6,582 bases of DNA, from NCBI GenBank assembly GCA_955652715.1, contig CATPBS010000229.1, forward strand, positions 1 through 6,582, given 5' to 3'. The notes beneath the pieces were generated by a model that ran no database searches, was not told the DNA's origin, and saw only the letters and a list, made by a program, of their open reading frames with translations. Source of the DNA: an uncultured Candidatus Udaeobacter sp. (lineage in GTDB: Bacteria > Verrucomicrobiota > Verrucomicrobiia > Chthoniobacterales > UBA10450). Positions 1-5,064 of this stretch are shown here, one piece after another. Every line of letters starts with the position of its first letter. The first letter of the stretch is position 1. The position numbers were made by a program, and so were the translations under genes.

Positions 1-513
1 GTTTGGACACGCCGCTGCACACGCGCCGCAGCCGATGCAGGCTGCCGCTTCCATCGCCAGGTCGGCGTCATGTTTGGGAATTAGAGACGAATTCGCTTCC
101 GGGGCGGACCCAGCGCGGGCGGTAATGAATCCACCGGCTTGCACGATGCGGTCAAGAGCGCTTCGATCGATCACCAGATCCTTGATGATCGGGAAAGCGC
201 CGACGCGGAATGGCTCGATTGTGATCGTGGTGCCGTCGCGAAATTTTCGCATGTAAAGCTCGCAAACCGCGCCTGGGTGATCGGGCCCGTGAGCTTCGCC
301 ATTAACAGTCAGCGAGCATGTGCCGCAGATTCCTTCGCGGCAATCGGAGTCGAACGCGACCGGTTCCTCGCCGCGCCCGAGCAACTTTTCGTTCAGGATA
401 TCGAGCATTTCCAGCAAGGAGGTATGCGGCGAAATATCGCGAACCTCGTAATCGACGAGTTTGCCGGGAGCTTGCCGATCTTTTTGTCGCCAGATTCTCA
501 ACTGAAAGTTCAT
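1..513 (-). CDS. sdhB: Succinate dehydrogenase / fumarate reductase iron-sulfur subunit (partial, 3' end beyond window)
   Basis: Carries electrons from the SdhA flavin to the membrane haem/quinone subunit of complex II, on the cytoplasmic face of the membrane. The frame stays open for 171 codons from ATG at 513 and runs off the left edge. Seen: an N-terminal ferredoxin domain with the [2Fe-2S] ligands Cys58, Cys63, Cys66 (CREGICGTC) and Cys84. Near the cut end is CIGCGACAAACPN (Cys159, 162, 165, 169), the start of the second Fe-S domain that holds the [4Fe-4S] and [3Fe-4S] clusters. The family is about 240-260 residues long, so roughly a third is missing. The N-terminus (MNFQLRIWRQ) fits B-type SdhB proteins and supports this start. 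The ATG has no Shine-Dalgarno-like sequence and directly abuts an inverted-repeat arm (515-533), so an inserted element may have displaced the original ribosome binding site. Last visible gene of the sdhC-sdhA-(insert)-sdhB operon. Confidence 0.95.
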   Translation of the reverse strand, partial: MNFQLRIWRQKDRQAPGKLVDYEVRDISPHTSLLEMLDILNEKLLGRGEEPVAFDSDCREGICGTCSLTVNGEAHGPDHPGAVCELYMRKFRDGTTITIEPFRVGAFPIIKDLVIDRSALDRIVQAGGFITARAGSAPEANSSLIPKHDADLAMEAAACIGCGACAAACPN

Positions 514-514
514 A

Positions 515-533
515 GTTGAGAGTCGATAGTTGA
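515..533 (+). repeat. Inverted repeat, left arm (GTTGA-rich, 19 bp)
   Basis: Reads GTTGAGAGTCGATAGTTGA on the plus strand. The reverse complement of 934-952 is GTTGAGAGTTGATAGTTGA, so 18 of 19 positions match. The second arm is built from three GTTGA units at 7-bp spacing (GTTGA-GA-GTTGA-TA-GTTGA); this arm has one unit changed to GTCGA. It lies one base upstream of the sdhB start codon and occupies the place where a ribosome binding site would be expected. Confidence 0.8.
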
Positions 534-558
534 TAGATCGATTGCGACGCGCATGCGC

Positions 559-930
559 TTACTCCAGCGCTAACGATTTACGCAGGCCGCTGAGCATCCG
601 ACCGATTTCGCCAGCGGCACTATACATTGCGCGGAAATTTTCCTCGCTTAGGAAGCCTTGCCGGCGACCGACGAACGATTGCGAAACGACTTCGAAGACT
701 GAACCGGTCGCGATTTCAATGAACCGTGCGAAGTCGGTTTGCGACATGCGAGACGTGCCCTCTGCAATGTTCGATGATATTGAGACAGCGGCGCGTCGCA
801 TTTGATTTGTAAGGCCAAAGCGCTCGTCGGCTGGAAAGCTTCGGGTGTGTTTGTAAACCAGATCGGCGAAATCAATCGCCTTTTGCCAGACGTCTAGTTT
901 TTCGAAGTTAAACATGGTCGGATTGGACAT
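559..930 (-). CDS. Four-helix bundle protein, 23S rRNA intervening-sequence (IVP) family
   Basis: 123 residues, complete, with the usual length of the four-helix-bundle / 23S rRNA-IVP family (TIGR02436-like). Seen: the N-terminal family signature FEKLDVWQKA (residues 9-18), the central ERFGLTNQMRRAAVSISSNI (36-55) leading into AEG, and a GSVFEVVSQ helix (76-84) in place of the commoner GSLxELxTQ. The protein is mostly amphipathic helix with no membrane segment or signal peptide. Cellular function is not established. Relatives include the Avd accessory protein of diversity-generating retroelements, which binds nucleic acid, but no reverse transcriptase or variable repeat is visible here. A second in-frame ATG at 915 (MFNFEKL) is a credible alternative start; an AAGGA at 934-930 lies 14 bases from it, while GAAGG directly abuts the 930 ATG. 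The gene interrupts the sdh operon on the same strand and lies inside a 19-bp inverted repeat. A perfect 10-bp palindrome (GCGCATGCGC, 549-558) follows its stop codon. Confidence 0.85.
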   Translation of the reverse strand: MSNPTMFNFEKLDVWQKAIDFADLVYKHTRSFPADERFGLTNQMRRAAVSISSNIAEGTSRMSQTDFARFIEIATGSVFEVVSQSFVGRRQGFLSEENFRAMYSAAGEIGRMLSGLRKSLALE

Positions 931-933
931 CCT

Positions 934-952
934 TCAACTATCAACTCTCAAC
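934..952 (-). repeat. Inverted repeat, right arm (GTTGA-rich, 19 bp)
   Basis: On the minus strand this reads GTTGAGAGTTGATAGTTGA, with three GTTGA units. It pairs with 515-533 at 18 of 19 positions. It starts 6 bases after the sdhA stop codon and ends just before the GAAGG that precedes the four-helix-bundle start. In the sdh transcript the two arms could form a long-range stem enclosing the small gene. Confidence 0.8.
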
Positions 953-958
953 CAAAAA

Positions 959-2887
959 CTACTTATAGCTTCTCTGTGTCAGATGCACCGTGTCGAAATG
1001 CAGCGGTTCGCGATGCAGTTTTGGTCCCGCAGTCGCGGGATCGCCTCGAAATTCCCACGCAAAAACCGCGGCGTGATGTTCGTCGTCGCGGAGCGCTTCT
1101 CCATCGGGCGTTTGATGTTCCTCACGAAAATGCGCGCCGCTAGATTCGTCGCGCTCAAGCGCGTCCATACACATCAGCTCAGCGAATTCTAGGAAATCGG
1201 CAACGCGTCCGGCGCGTTCCAGGGACTGGTTAAAATCTTCATCACTGCCCAGGACGCGCACATCGCACCAGAATTGTTCTCGCAGTTCTGGAATCCTTTG
1301 CAACGCCTCGCGCAATCCTTTCTCATTGCGCGACATTCCACATTTGTCCCAGAGAAGAAGGCCGAGCTCTCGGTGGAACGAATCGAGCGAGCGGGTGCCA
1401 TTGATCTTCAGGAGTTTCTGGATCCTGGCGTGGACATCTTCCTCCGCTTGTCGAAACTCTGGAGAATCCGGCGACGGCCGTTTTCCCATCTGGCCCGCGA
1501 GATAATTCGGCAGCGTGTTAGGCAAAACAAAATAACCATCAGCCAAACCTTGCATAAGCGCACTGGCTCCGAGACGGTTCGCGCCGTGATCCGAAAAATT
1601 CGCTTCCCCGATCACAAACAAACCGGGCACGTTGCTCATCAGCTCGTAATCGACCCAGAGGCCACCCATCGTGTAGTGCACGGCGGGGTAAATCCGCATC
1701 GGGACTTTGTACGCGTTTTCGCCAGTGATCTTTTCATAGACTTCAAATAAGTTTCCATAGCGCTCGCGAATCGTATCTTCGCCCAGGCGCTTGATCGCAT
1801 CGGCGAAATCGAGATAAACACCTCGCCCGCCCGGACCGACGCCGCGGCCTTCATCGCAAACTTCTTTCGCGGCACGCGATGAAATATCGCGCGGCGCAAG
1901 GTTGCCGTAGCTGGGATATTTTCGCTCAAGATAATAATCGCGATCTTCTTCCGGAATTTCACCAGGCGGCTTGTCGGGATCCTCTTTGCGTTTCGGGACC
2001 CAAACGCGCCCGTCATTCCGCAACGACTCGGACATCAGCGTGAGCTTGGATTGATGTTCGCCACTGACCGGGATGCACGTGGGATGAATTTGGGTGAAGG
2101 CTGGATTGGCGAAGAGCGCACCTCTTTTGTAAGCACGATATGTGGCTGTCACATTGCAGCCGCGCGCGTTCGTCGAGAGATAAAACACGTTCCCGTATCC
2201 GCCGGTGGCGAGCACGACGGCGTCGGCCGCGTGCCTTTCGATTTTTCCTGAGCGCAGGCTGCGGGTAATGATCCCCTTGGCTTGTCCACCCACGACCACC
2301 AAATCGAGCATCTCCGTTTGCGGGAGCATCTGCACCGTGCCCGTGGCGATTTGGCGACTCAGCGCCTGATAACAACCCAGCAAAAGCTGCTGGCCCGTTT
2401 GTCCGCGCGCGTAAAAAGTTCGTGACACCTGCGCGCCGCCAAAGGAGCGGTTGGCGAGCAACCCTCCGTATTCGCGGGCAAACGGCACGCCCTGCGCAAC
2501 GCATTGGTCGATGATGTTGTTGCTGATTTCAGCGAGGCGATAAACGTTCGCTTCGCGCGATCTAAAATCGCCGCCTTTTATCGTGTCATGGAACAACCGA
2601 TAAACGCTATCGCCATCGTTCTGGTAATTTTTTGCAGCATTGATCCCGCCCTGAGCCGCAATTGAGTGCGCGCGCCGCGCCGAATCCTGGAAACAAAAGC
2701 ATTTCACTCGGTAACCCAGCTCACCGAGAGTGGCCGCAGCCGATCCCCCGGCCAGACCGCTGCCAACCACGATGATCTCAAACTTTCGCCGGTTGGTTGG
2801 ACTTACCAGGCGTGAATGATCGCGATGGTTGCGCCATTTTTGAGCAAGCGGCCCCGGTGGAATTTTTGCGTCGAGTGTACCGATCAT
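959..2887 (-). CDS. sdhA: Succinate dehydrogenase / fumarate reductase flavoprotein subunit
   Basis: Catalytic subunit of complex II: oxidises succinate to fumarate (or the reverse) at a covalently bound FAD in the cytoplasm and passes electrons to SdhB. 642 residues, in the range of the longer B-type SdhA proteins. Seen: dinucleotide-binding GSGLAG (42-47); [14 protein letters not shown] (74-87), where His74 is the expected covalent FAD attachment residue; TQIHPTCIP (265-273); [11 protein letters not shown] (329-339) with the expected active-site arginine; HYTMGG (404-409) for substrate binding; and [21 protein letters not shown] (427-447). The C-terminal helical domain follows to the stop at 959. 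The frame is open upstream to 3001, but that extension would overlap sdhC by 95 bases and has no family character. ATG at 2887 gives a 19-base gap after sdhC and a weak GAAAG upstream. The last codons lie 6 bases from the inverted-repeat arm that begins the inserted cassette. Confidence 0.96.
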   Translation of the reverse strand: MIGTLDAKIPPGPLAQKWRNHRDHSRLVSPTNRRKFEIIVVGSGLAGGSAAATLGELGYRVKCFCFQDSARRAHSIAAQGGINAAKNYQNDGDSVYRLFHDTIKGGDFRSREANVYRLAEISNNIIDQCVAQGVPFAREYGGLLANRSFGGAQVSRTFYARGQTGQQLLLGCYQALSRQIATGTVQMLPQTEMLDLVVVGGQAKGIITRSLRSGKIERHAADAVVLATGGYGNVFYLSTNARGCNVTATYRAYKRGALFANPAFTQIHPTCIPVSGEHQSKLTLMSESLRNDGRVWVPKRKEDPDKPPGEIPEEDRDYYLERKYPSYGNLAPRDISSRAAKEVCDEGRGVGPGGRGVYLDFADAIKRLGEDTIRERYGNLFEVYEKITGENAYKVPMRIYPAVHYTMGGLWVDYELMSNVPGLFVIGEANFSDHGANRLGASALMQGLADGYFVLPNTLPNYLAGQMGKRPSPDSPEFRQAEEDVHARIQKLLKINGTRSLDSFHRELGLLLWDKCGMSRNEKGLREALQRIPELREQFWCDVRVLGSDEDFNQSLERAGRVADFLEFAELMCMDALERDESSGAHFREEHQTPDGEALRDDEHHAAVFAWEFRGDPATAGPKLHREPLHFDTVHLTQRSYK

Positions 2888-2906
2888 ATCTTTCGGATTT
2901 TCAATT

Positions 2907-3602
2907 TCACAACCGTTGCGCTGGCTTGATGAGGCCAAGCAGGATGGCGATCGGAATGGAGGTGTAGCCAACAAAGAGAAGCCAGGCGAAAATTCGACCA
3001 CCGAGCGCGAGACGCGGCGTCAGTTTCTTATCATCTAAGCCGAGCGATTGGAAAAAGCTCGATGATCCGTGGCTTAAATGGAGCGCCAGCAAAAACAGAC
3101 CGAGCACGTAGAAGCCCGATACCAAATAATTTTGGAATCCATAAACCATCATCGAATACACATCATAATGGCCGAGCGGATCGACTTTGAGCAGACCGAA
3201 ACGCCGATCCGTCACTCGCACAGTGAAATGGGCGAGGTGATAAATGATGAATGAGAGCACGATGAGGCCGCTCATCATCATGTGACGCGACGCGAATGTT
3301 GCTTTGACGTAGCGCCTGTCAACGTAGGGCTCCGGCCGCGCATGCCGGTTTTCAATTGCCAATTGGATAGTCACCCAGATGTGAATAATGACCGCAGCAA
3401 GCAGGAACAAACGAATTGCCCAAAGCAGCGGGCCGAGATCGCGCAGATGTTCCGAGTAACCATTGATCCAATCCGGTCCTATAAAAATTTGCAAATTGCC
3501 GAGCAAATGTCCGATCACAAAAAGGATCAAAATGATGCCGGTAATCGCGACGATCATTTTTTTCCCCACCGACGAGCGGTAGAAAGACATTAAAATATTC
3601 AC
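2907..3602 (-). CDS. sdhC: Succinate dehydrogenase cytochrome b subunit (five-helix, di-haem, B-type)
   Basis: Membrane anchor of complex II that passes electrons from SdhB through haem b to quinone. 231 residues with five predicted membrane helices (about 17-37, 58-83, 107-126, 159-178, 203-225). Each of the first four helices carries a histidine suited to haem ligation (His32, His74, His122 and His175, with His125 an alternative in helix three). This matches the Bacillus subtilis / Wolinella single-polypeptide family that binds two b haems, and it explains the absence of a separate sdhD. The N-terminal FYRSSVGKK is typical of the family. Start choice: GTG at 3602 gives [14 protein letters not shown] at 3590 gives MSFYRSS. 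Neither has a clear Shine-Dalgarno sequence, and I keep the longer form because related proteins tend to have a few residues before the RSS motif. First gene of the operon, 19 bases before sdhA. Confidence 0.93.
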   Translation of the reverse strand: MNILMSFYRSSVGKKMIVAITGIILILFVIGHLLGNLQIFIGPDWINGYSEHLRDLGPLLWAIRLFLLAAVIIHIWVTIQLAIENRHARPEPYVDRRYVKATFASRHMMMSGLIVLSFIIYHLAHFTVRVTDRRFGLLKVDPLGHYDVYSMMVYGFQNYLVSGFYVLGLFLLALHLSHGSSSFFQSLGLDDKKLTPRLALGGRIFAWLLFVGYTSIPIAILLGLIKPAQRL

Positions 3603-3762
3603 GCTGGATTTGCGTGGCCTGACCGCATCCGCTGTGCTAGGGCGAGCAAGCGAGCCGCGCGTCTCAGATTATGGACGGCGCTTGGAGCGTCAAGATGTAG
3701 GAGCGATCGATGATCGCGGTACGTTTTCGACATCTCAGTCAGATTTTTTCAAACTTGACCCC
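3603..3762. promoter_or_regulatory. Divergent intergenic region between sdhC and the surface-protein gene
   Basis: These 160 bases separate the two divergent genes and should hold both promoters. Toward sdhC (minus strand) the best candidate is TTGACG (3693-3688) and CATAAT (3673-3668), but the 14-base spacer is shorter than the usual 16-18, so this is weak. No convincing promoter or Shine-Dalgarno sequence is seen for the plus-strand gene, whose ATG is preceded by CCCC. A palindromic hairpin lies at 3697-3722. A TTG-started in-frame extension from 3610 exists, but it has no protein character and precedes a clear signal peptide, so I treat it as non-coding. Confidence 0.4.
3697..3722. repeat. 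Small palindromic hairpin in intergenic DNA
   Basis: Core GCGATC-GAT-GATCGC (3703-3717): a perfect 6-bp stem with a 3-base loop. An outer GTA (3697-3699) pairs with TAC (3720-3722) across a small internal loop. There is no T-run, so it does not look like an intrinsic terminator. It could be a REP-like dispersed element or an operator for the divergent promoters; a stem this short can also arise by chance. Confidence 0.35.
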
Positions 3763-4395
3763 ATGAAAATGCAAATTACTTCAGCACTTCTGATCACACT
3801 CGCGCTTTTCTGCTTTGCTTTGCCAAACACGCAAGCGGCCGACGGAGGCGTGGGCAATGGCAATACAGCCGAAGGTCACGGGGCGCTCGAAAGCTTCACC
3901 AGTGGTGGATTTAACACCGCAATTGGTAAAGATGCGCTCTCCAGAGACACCACTGGTAACGGCAACACGGCTAGCGGATCACAGGCGCTGAAAAATAACA
4001 CTACCGGCGACGGGAACGTGGCCGACGGCGATAATGCGCTGGTCGGAAACAGCAGCGGCCGCTTTAACACGGCAGCCGGTCACCGTGCCATGGAAAACAA
4101 CATAACCGGTGACCAAAACACAACCGCTGGTGCGTTTGCGCTTCGTGAGATCACAGCTGGTCGTTTTAGTACGGCTGTTGGCTCCCATGCGCTTGAACAC
4201 GCAAGCGTAGGCGACAACAACATCGCGCTAGGGTACACTAGTGGCTCCCATCTCACCCAAGGCGGTCACAATATTGACATCGGCAACGAGGGTGTTGCCG
4301 GGCGAGAGCAACACGATACGTATCGGCAGTGCGAGCCAAATCCGAACCTTTATCGCAGGCATAAGCGGATCAACAATCGCAGGCGCAACCGTTGA
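3763..4395 (+). CDS. Exported repeat protein, N-terminal part of a frameshifted S74-type surface protein
   Basis: Starts at ATG 3763 with a clear signal peptide: MKMQ, a hydrophobic core (about residues 5-20), then PNTQA-AD as the likely cleavage site near residue 25. From residue 31 there are eight tandem 17-residue repeats of the form GxxNTAxGxxALxxxx(S/T), then a degenerate ninth that ends in GNEGVAG. Known: such NTAxG repeats resemble the head repeats of YadA-like adhesins and phage tail-fibre stalks, which form elongated, usually trimeric, beta structures. After GVAG (about codon 180) the frame changes to low-quality sequence (REQHDTYRQC...) rich in Arg and Asn and stops at 4395. The natural continuation (ESNTIRIG) is in the next frame. 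As written, this would be a secreted 210-residue repeat protein lacking its chaperone domain. It and the following entry are almost certainly one original gene of about 348 residues (3763-4810). Confidence 0.75.
   Translation: MKMQITSALLITLALFCFALPNTQAADGGVGNGNTAEGHGALESFTSGGFNTAIGKDALSRDTTGNGNTASGSQALKNNTTGDGNVADGDNALVGNSSGRFNTAAGHRAMENNITGDQNTTAGAFALREITAGRFSTAVGSHALEHASVGDNNIALGYTSGSHLTQGGHNIDIGNEGVAGREQHDTYRQCEPNPNLYRRHKRINNRRRNR
3853..4260 (+). repeat. Eight tandem 51-bp repeats coding for 17-residue GxxNTAxGxxAL units
   Basis: Every 51 bases the translation returns to the same pattern, for example GNGNTAEGHGALESFTS, GGFNTAIGKDALSRDTT, GNGNTASGSQALKNNTT, GRFNTAAGHRAMENNIT and GRFSTAVGSHALEHASV. 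The periodicity is strict, with no gaps across eight units, and a partial ninth runs 4261-4302. The DNA of the units has diverged strongly while the Gly, Asn-Thr-Ala and Ala-Leu positions stay fixed. This points to selection on protein structure, not recent duplication. Confidence 0.85.
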
Positions 4396-4810
4396 GGTAA
4401 ACGCCGCCGGTCAACTTGGCACCTCACCCTCCGCCGCCCGTTTTAAGGAGAACATCAAGCCAATGGACAAAGCCAGCGAAGCGCTCCTGGCGCTGAAACC
4501 GGTCACGTTCCGATACAAGAAGGAGATTGATCCGGCACGGACATCGCAGTGTGGGCTCGTAGCTGAGGATGTGGAAAAAGTGAATCCTGACCTCGTGATA
4601 CGCGACAAGGAAGGAAAACCTTACAGTGTGCGCTACGATCAGGTGAACGCGATGTTGCTCAGTGAATTCCTGAAAGCGCACCGCAACATGGAGGAGCAAC
4701 AAAGACAGATCGAGCTGTTAACCGCCCAACTCAGAAAGCAGTCAGCCGCCATCCAAAAAGTGAGTGATCAGCTAGAGACGAGGACGGCGACGAGTTTGGC
4801 TGTGAAATAG
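4241..4810 (+). CDS. S74 peptidase / intramolecular chaperone (tail-fibre type) domain, C-terminal part of the frameshifted surface protein
   Basis: Recognisable coding in this frame begins around 4304 (ESNTIRIG); the part from GTG 4241 to there is out-of-frame repeat DNA, so this start is formal only. Seen: a linker (TFIAGISGSTIAGATVEV, then NAAGQLGT), then the S74 domain SAARFKENIKPMDKASEALL ... LKPVTFRYKKEID ... QCGLVAEDVEKVNPDLV ... YSVRYDQVNAMLLSEFLKAH, then a C-terminal coiled coil (EEQQRQIELLTAQLRKQ). Known: in phage endosialidases this domain trimerises and folds the upstream beta-structure, then cuts itself off through a Ser-Lys dyad. Here Ser (codon 4430) and Lys (codon 4445) have the expected spacing of five residues, and cleavage before the Ser would release about 126 residues. 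No phage gene is nearby, so the parent protein is more likely a cell-surface fibre. Without the upstream frame there is no signal peptide. Confidence 0.8.
   Translation: MAPISPKAVTILTSATRVLPGESNTIRIGSASQIRTFIAGISGSTIAGATVEVNAAGQLGTSPSAARFKENIKPMDKASEALLALKPVTFRYKKEIDPARTSQCGLVAEDVEKVNPDLVIRDKEGKPYSVRYDQVNAMLLSEFLKAHRNMEEQQRQIELLTAQLRKQSAAIQKVSDQLETRTATSLAVK
4300..4303 (+). other. Frameshift site (one extra base) inside the surface-protein gene
   Basis: The upstream frame reads GTT GCC GGG CGA GAG; the downstream frame reads GAG AGC AAC ACG from 4304. Removing one G from GGGC restores GVAG-ESNTIRIG, which joins the repeat region smoothly to the S74 region. It may be a real mutation making a pseudogene or an assembly/sequencing error at a G-run. 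A programmed shift is less likely: there is no classical slippery heptamer. Confidence 0.75.
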
Positions 4811-4816
4811 CCAGCC

Positions 4817-4860
4817 GTGATTCGTTGAACTTGAATCGTTAAATCGTTGAAGCGAATCAC
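4817..4860 (+). repeat. TCGTT-type short repeats within an inverted repeat; possible weak terminator
   Basis: GTGATTCG (4817-4824) is the exact inverse of CGAATCAC (4853-4860), with 28 bases between. Inside are TCGTTGAA (4822-4829), TCGTTAAA (4836-4843) and TCGTTGAA (4844-4851). It begins six bases after the stop of the S74 frame. The long loop and absence of a T-run make it a poor intrinsic terminator; it may be a dispersed intergenic repeat related in style to the GTTGA repeats at 515 and 934. Confidence 0.35.
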
Positions 4861-5026
4861 ACCACACCGCGTTTATCGTCTAGGCACCGCGCGCGTCTCG
4901 CTTTGGTTTGAGATATGACCCGCGTGACCGGTTTGGGCGCGCAGGCAAGCTTCGCGATCGCGAGAGGCGCTCGCCCAGCCCACCAGAAGCGTGCGCTACC
5001 GGGTCAGGCGGAGGACAAAGCAACCT

Positions 5027-5054
5027 TTCACTTCGCTGTGATTAAGCATATAAT
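5027..5054 (+). promoter_or_regulatory. Candidate sigma-70-type promoter for the sugar-transferase gene
   Basis: TTCACT (5027-5032, four of six matches to the -35 consensus), 16-base spacer, and a perfect TATAAT (5049-5054). Transcription would start near 5061, only a few bases before the ATG at 5065, giving a nearly leaderless mRNA. This fits the lack of a Shine-Dalgarno sequence and argues against the 4915 start. It is a sequence match only. Confidence 0.35.
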
Positions 5055-5064
5055 TGCGGGCTTC

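Larger units (their letters stand above)
515..952 (-). mobile_element. Putative IVS-like cassette: four-helix-bundle gene bracketed by inverted repeats
   Basis: A unit of about 440 bp bounded by a 19-bp inverted repeat with one mismatch (515-533 and 934-952). It contains one small gene (559-930) and fills the whole space between the sdhA stop (959) and the sdhB start (513). Known: the family of the enclosed protein was first described in intervening sequences of bacterial 23S rRNA, where complementary ends form a stem that RNase III cuts. Inference: this is the same kind of element, or a small mobile cassette, in a protein-coding operon. No transposase and no clear target-site duplication are visible. 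The repeat arms could instead be ordinary dispersed intergenic repeats of the genome. Confidence 0.4.
4811..5064. other. Intergenic region before the sugar-transferase gene
   Basis: 254 bases with no convincing gene. The left end (4817-4860) holds short TCGTT repeats inside an 8-bp inverted repeat. The middle has a perfect 12-bp palindrome TCGCGATCGCGA (4952-4963) of unknown meaning. The right end has a candidate promoter (5027-5054). The sugar-transferase frame is open back to 4915, but the 50 extra residues show no family character, and I read them as non-coding. Confidence 0.5.

Noticed and set aside
139..519. Plus-strand open frame opposite sdhB
   Set aside because: Shadow of the well-supported sdhB gene, whose Fe-S cysteine motifs are clear on the minus strand.
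515..952. Diversity-generating retroelement, suggested by kinship of the four-helix-bundle protein to Avd
   Set aside because: No reverse transcriptase, template repeat or variable repeat is present in the window.
1274..1750. Plus-strand open frame of 158 codons opposite sdhA
   Set aside because: Antisense to conserved SdhA motifs; no recognisable protein features.
2888..3001. In-frame N-terminal extension of sdhA from 3001
   Set aside because: It overlaps the end of sdhC by 95 bases and encodes no family-like sequence. ATG at 2887 gives normal operon spacing.
3610..3762. TTG-started extension of the surface protein
   Set aside because: It would bury a clear signal peptide that starts at 3763; the added residues look like translated intergenic DNA and include the hairpin.
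3763..4810. Prophage tail-fibre gene
   Set aside because: The signal peptide and the neighbouring respiratory and polysaccharide genes argue against phage origin; no structural phage gene is seen.
4952..4963. Perfect 12-bp palindrome TCGCGATCGCGA as an operator or origin element
   Set aside because: Single copy, far from the likely promoter, and easily produced in GC-rich DNA; noted only in the intergenic entry.
4915..5064. 50-residue N-terminal extension of the sugar transferase
   Set aside because: No family character, contains palindromic GC-rich DNA and a TATAAT just before the better ATG at 5065.
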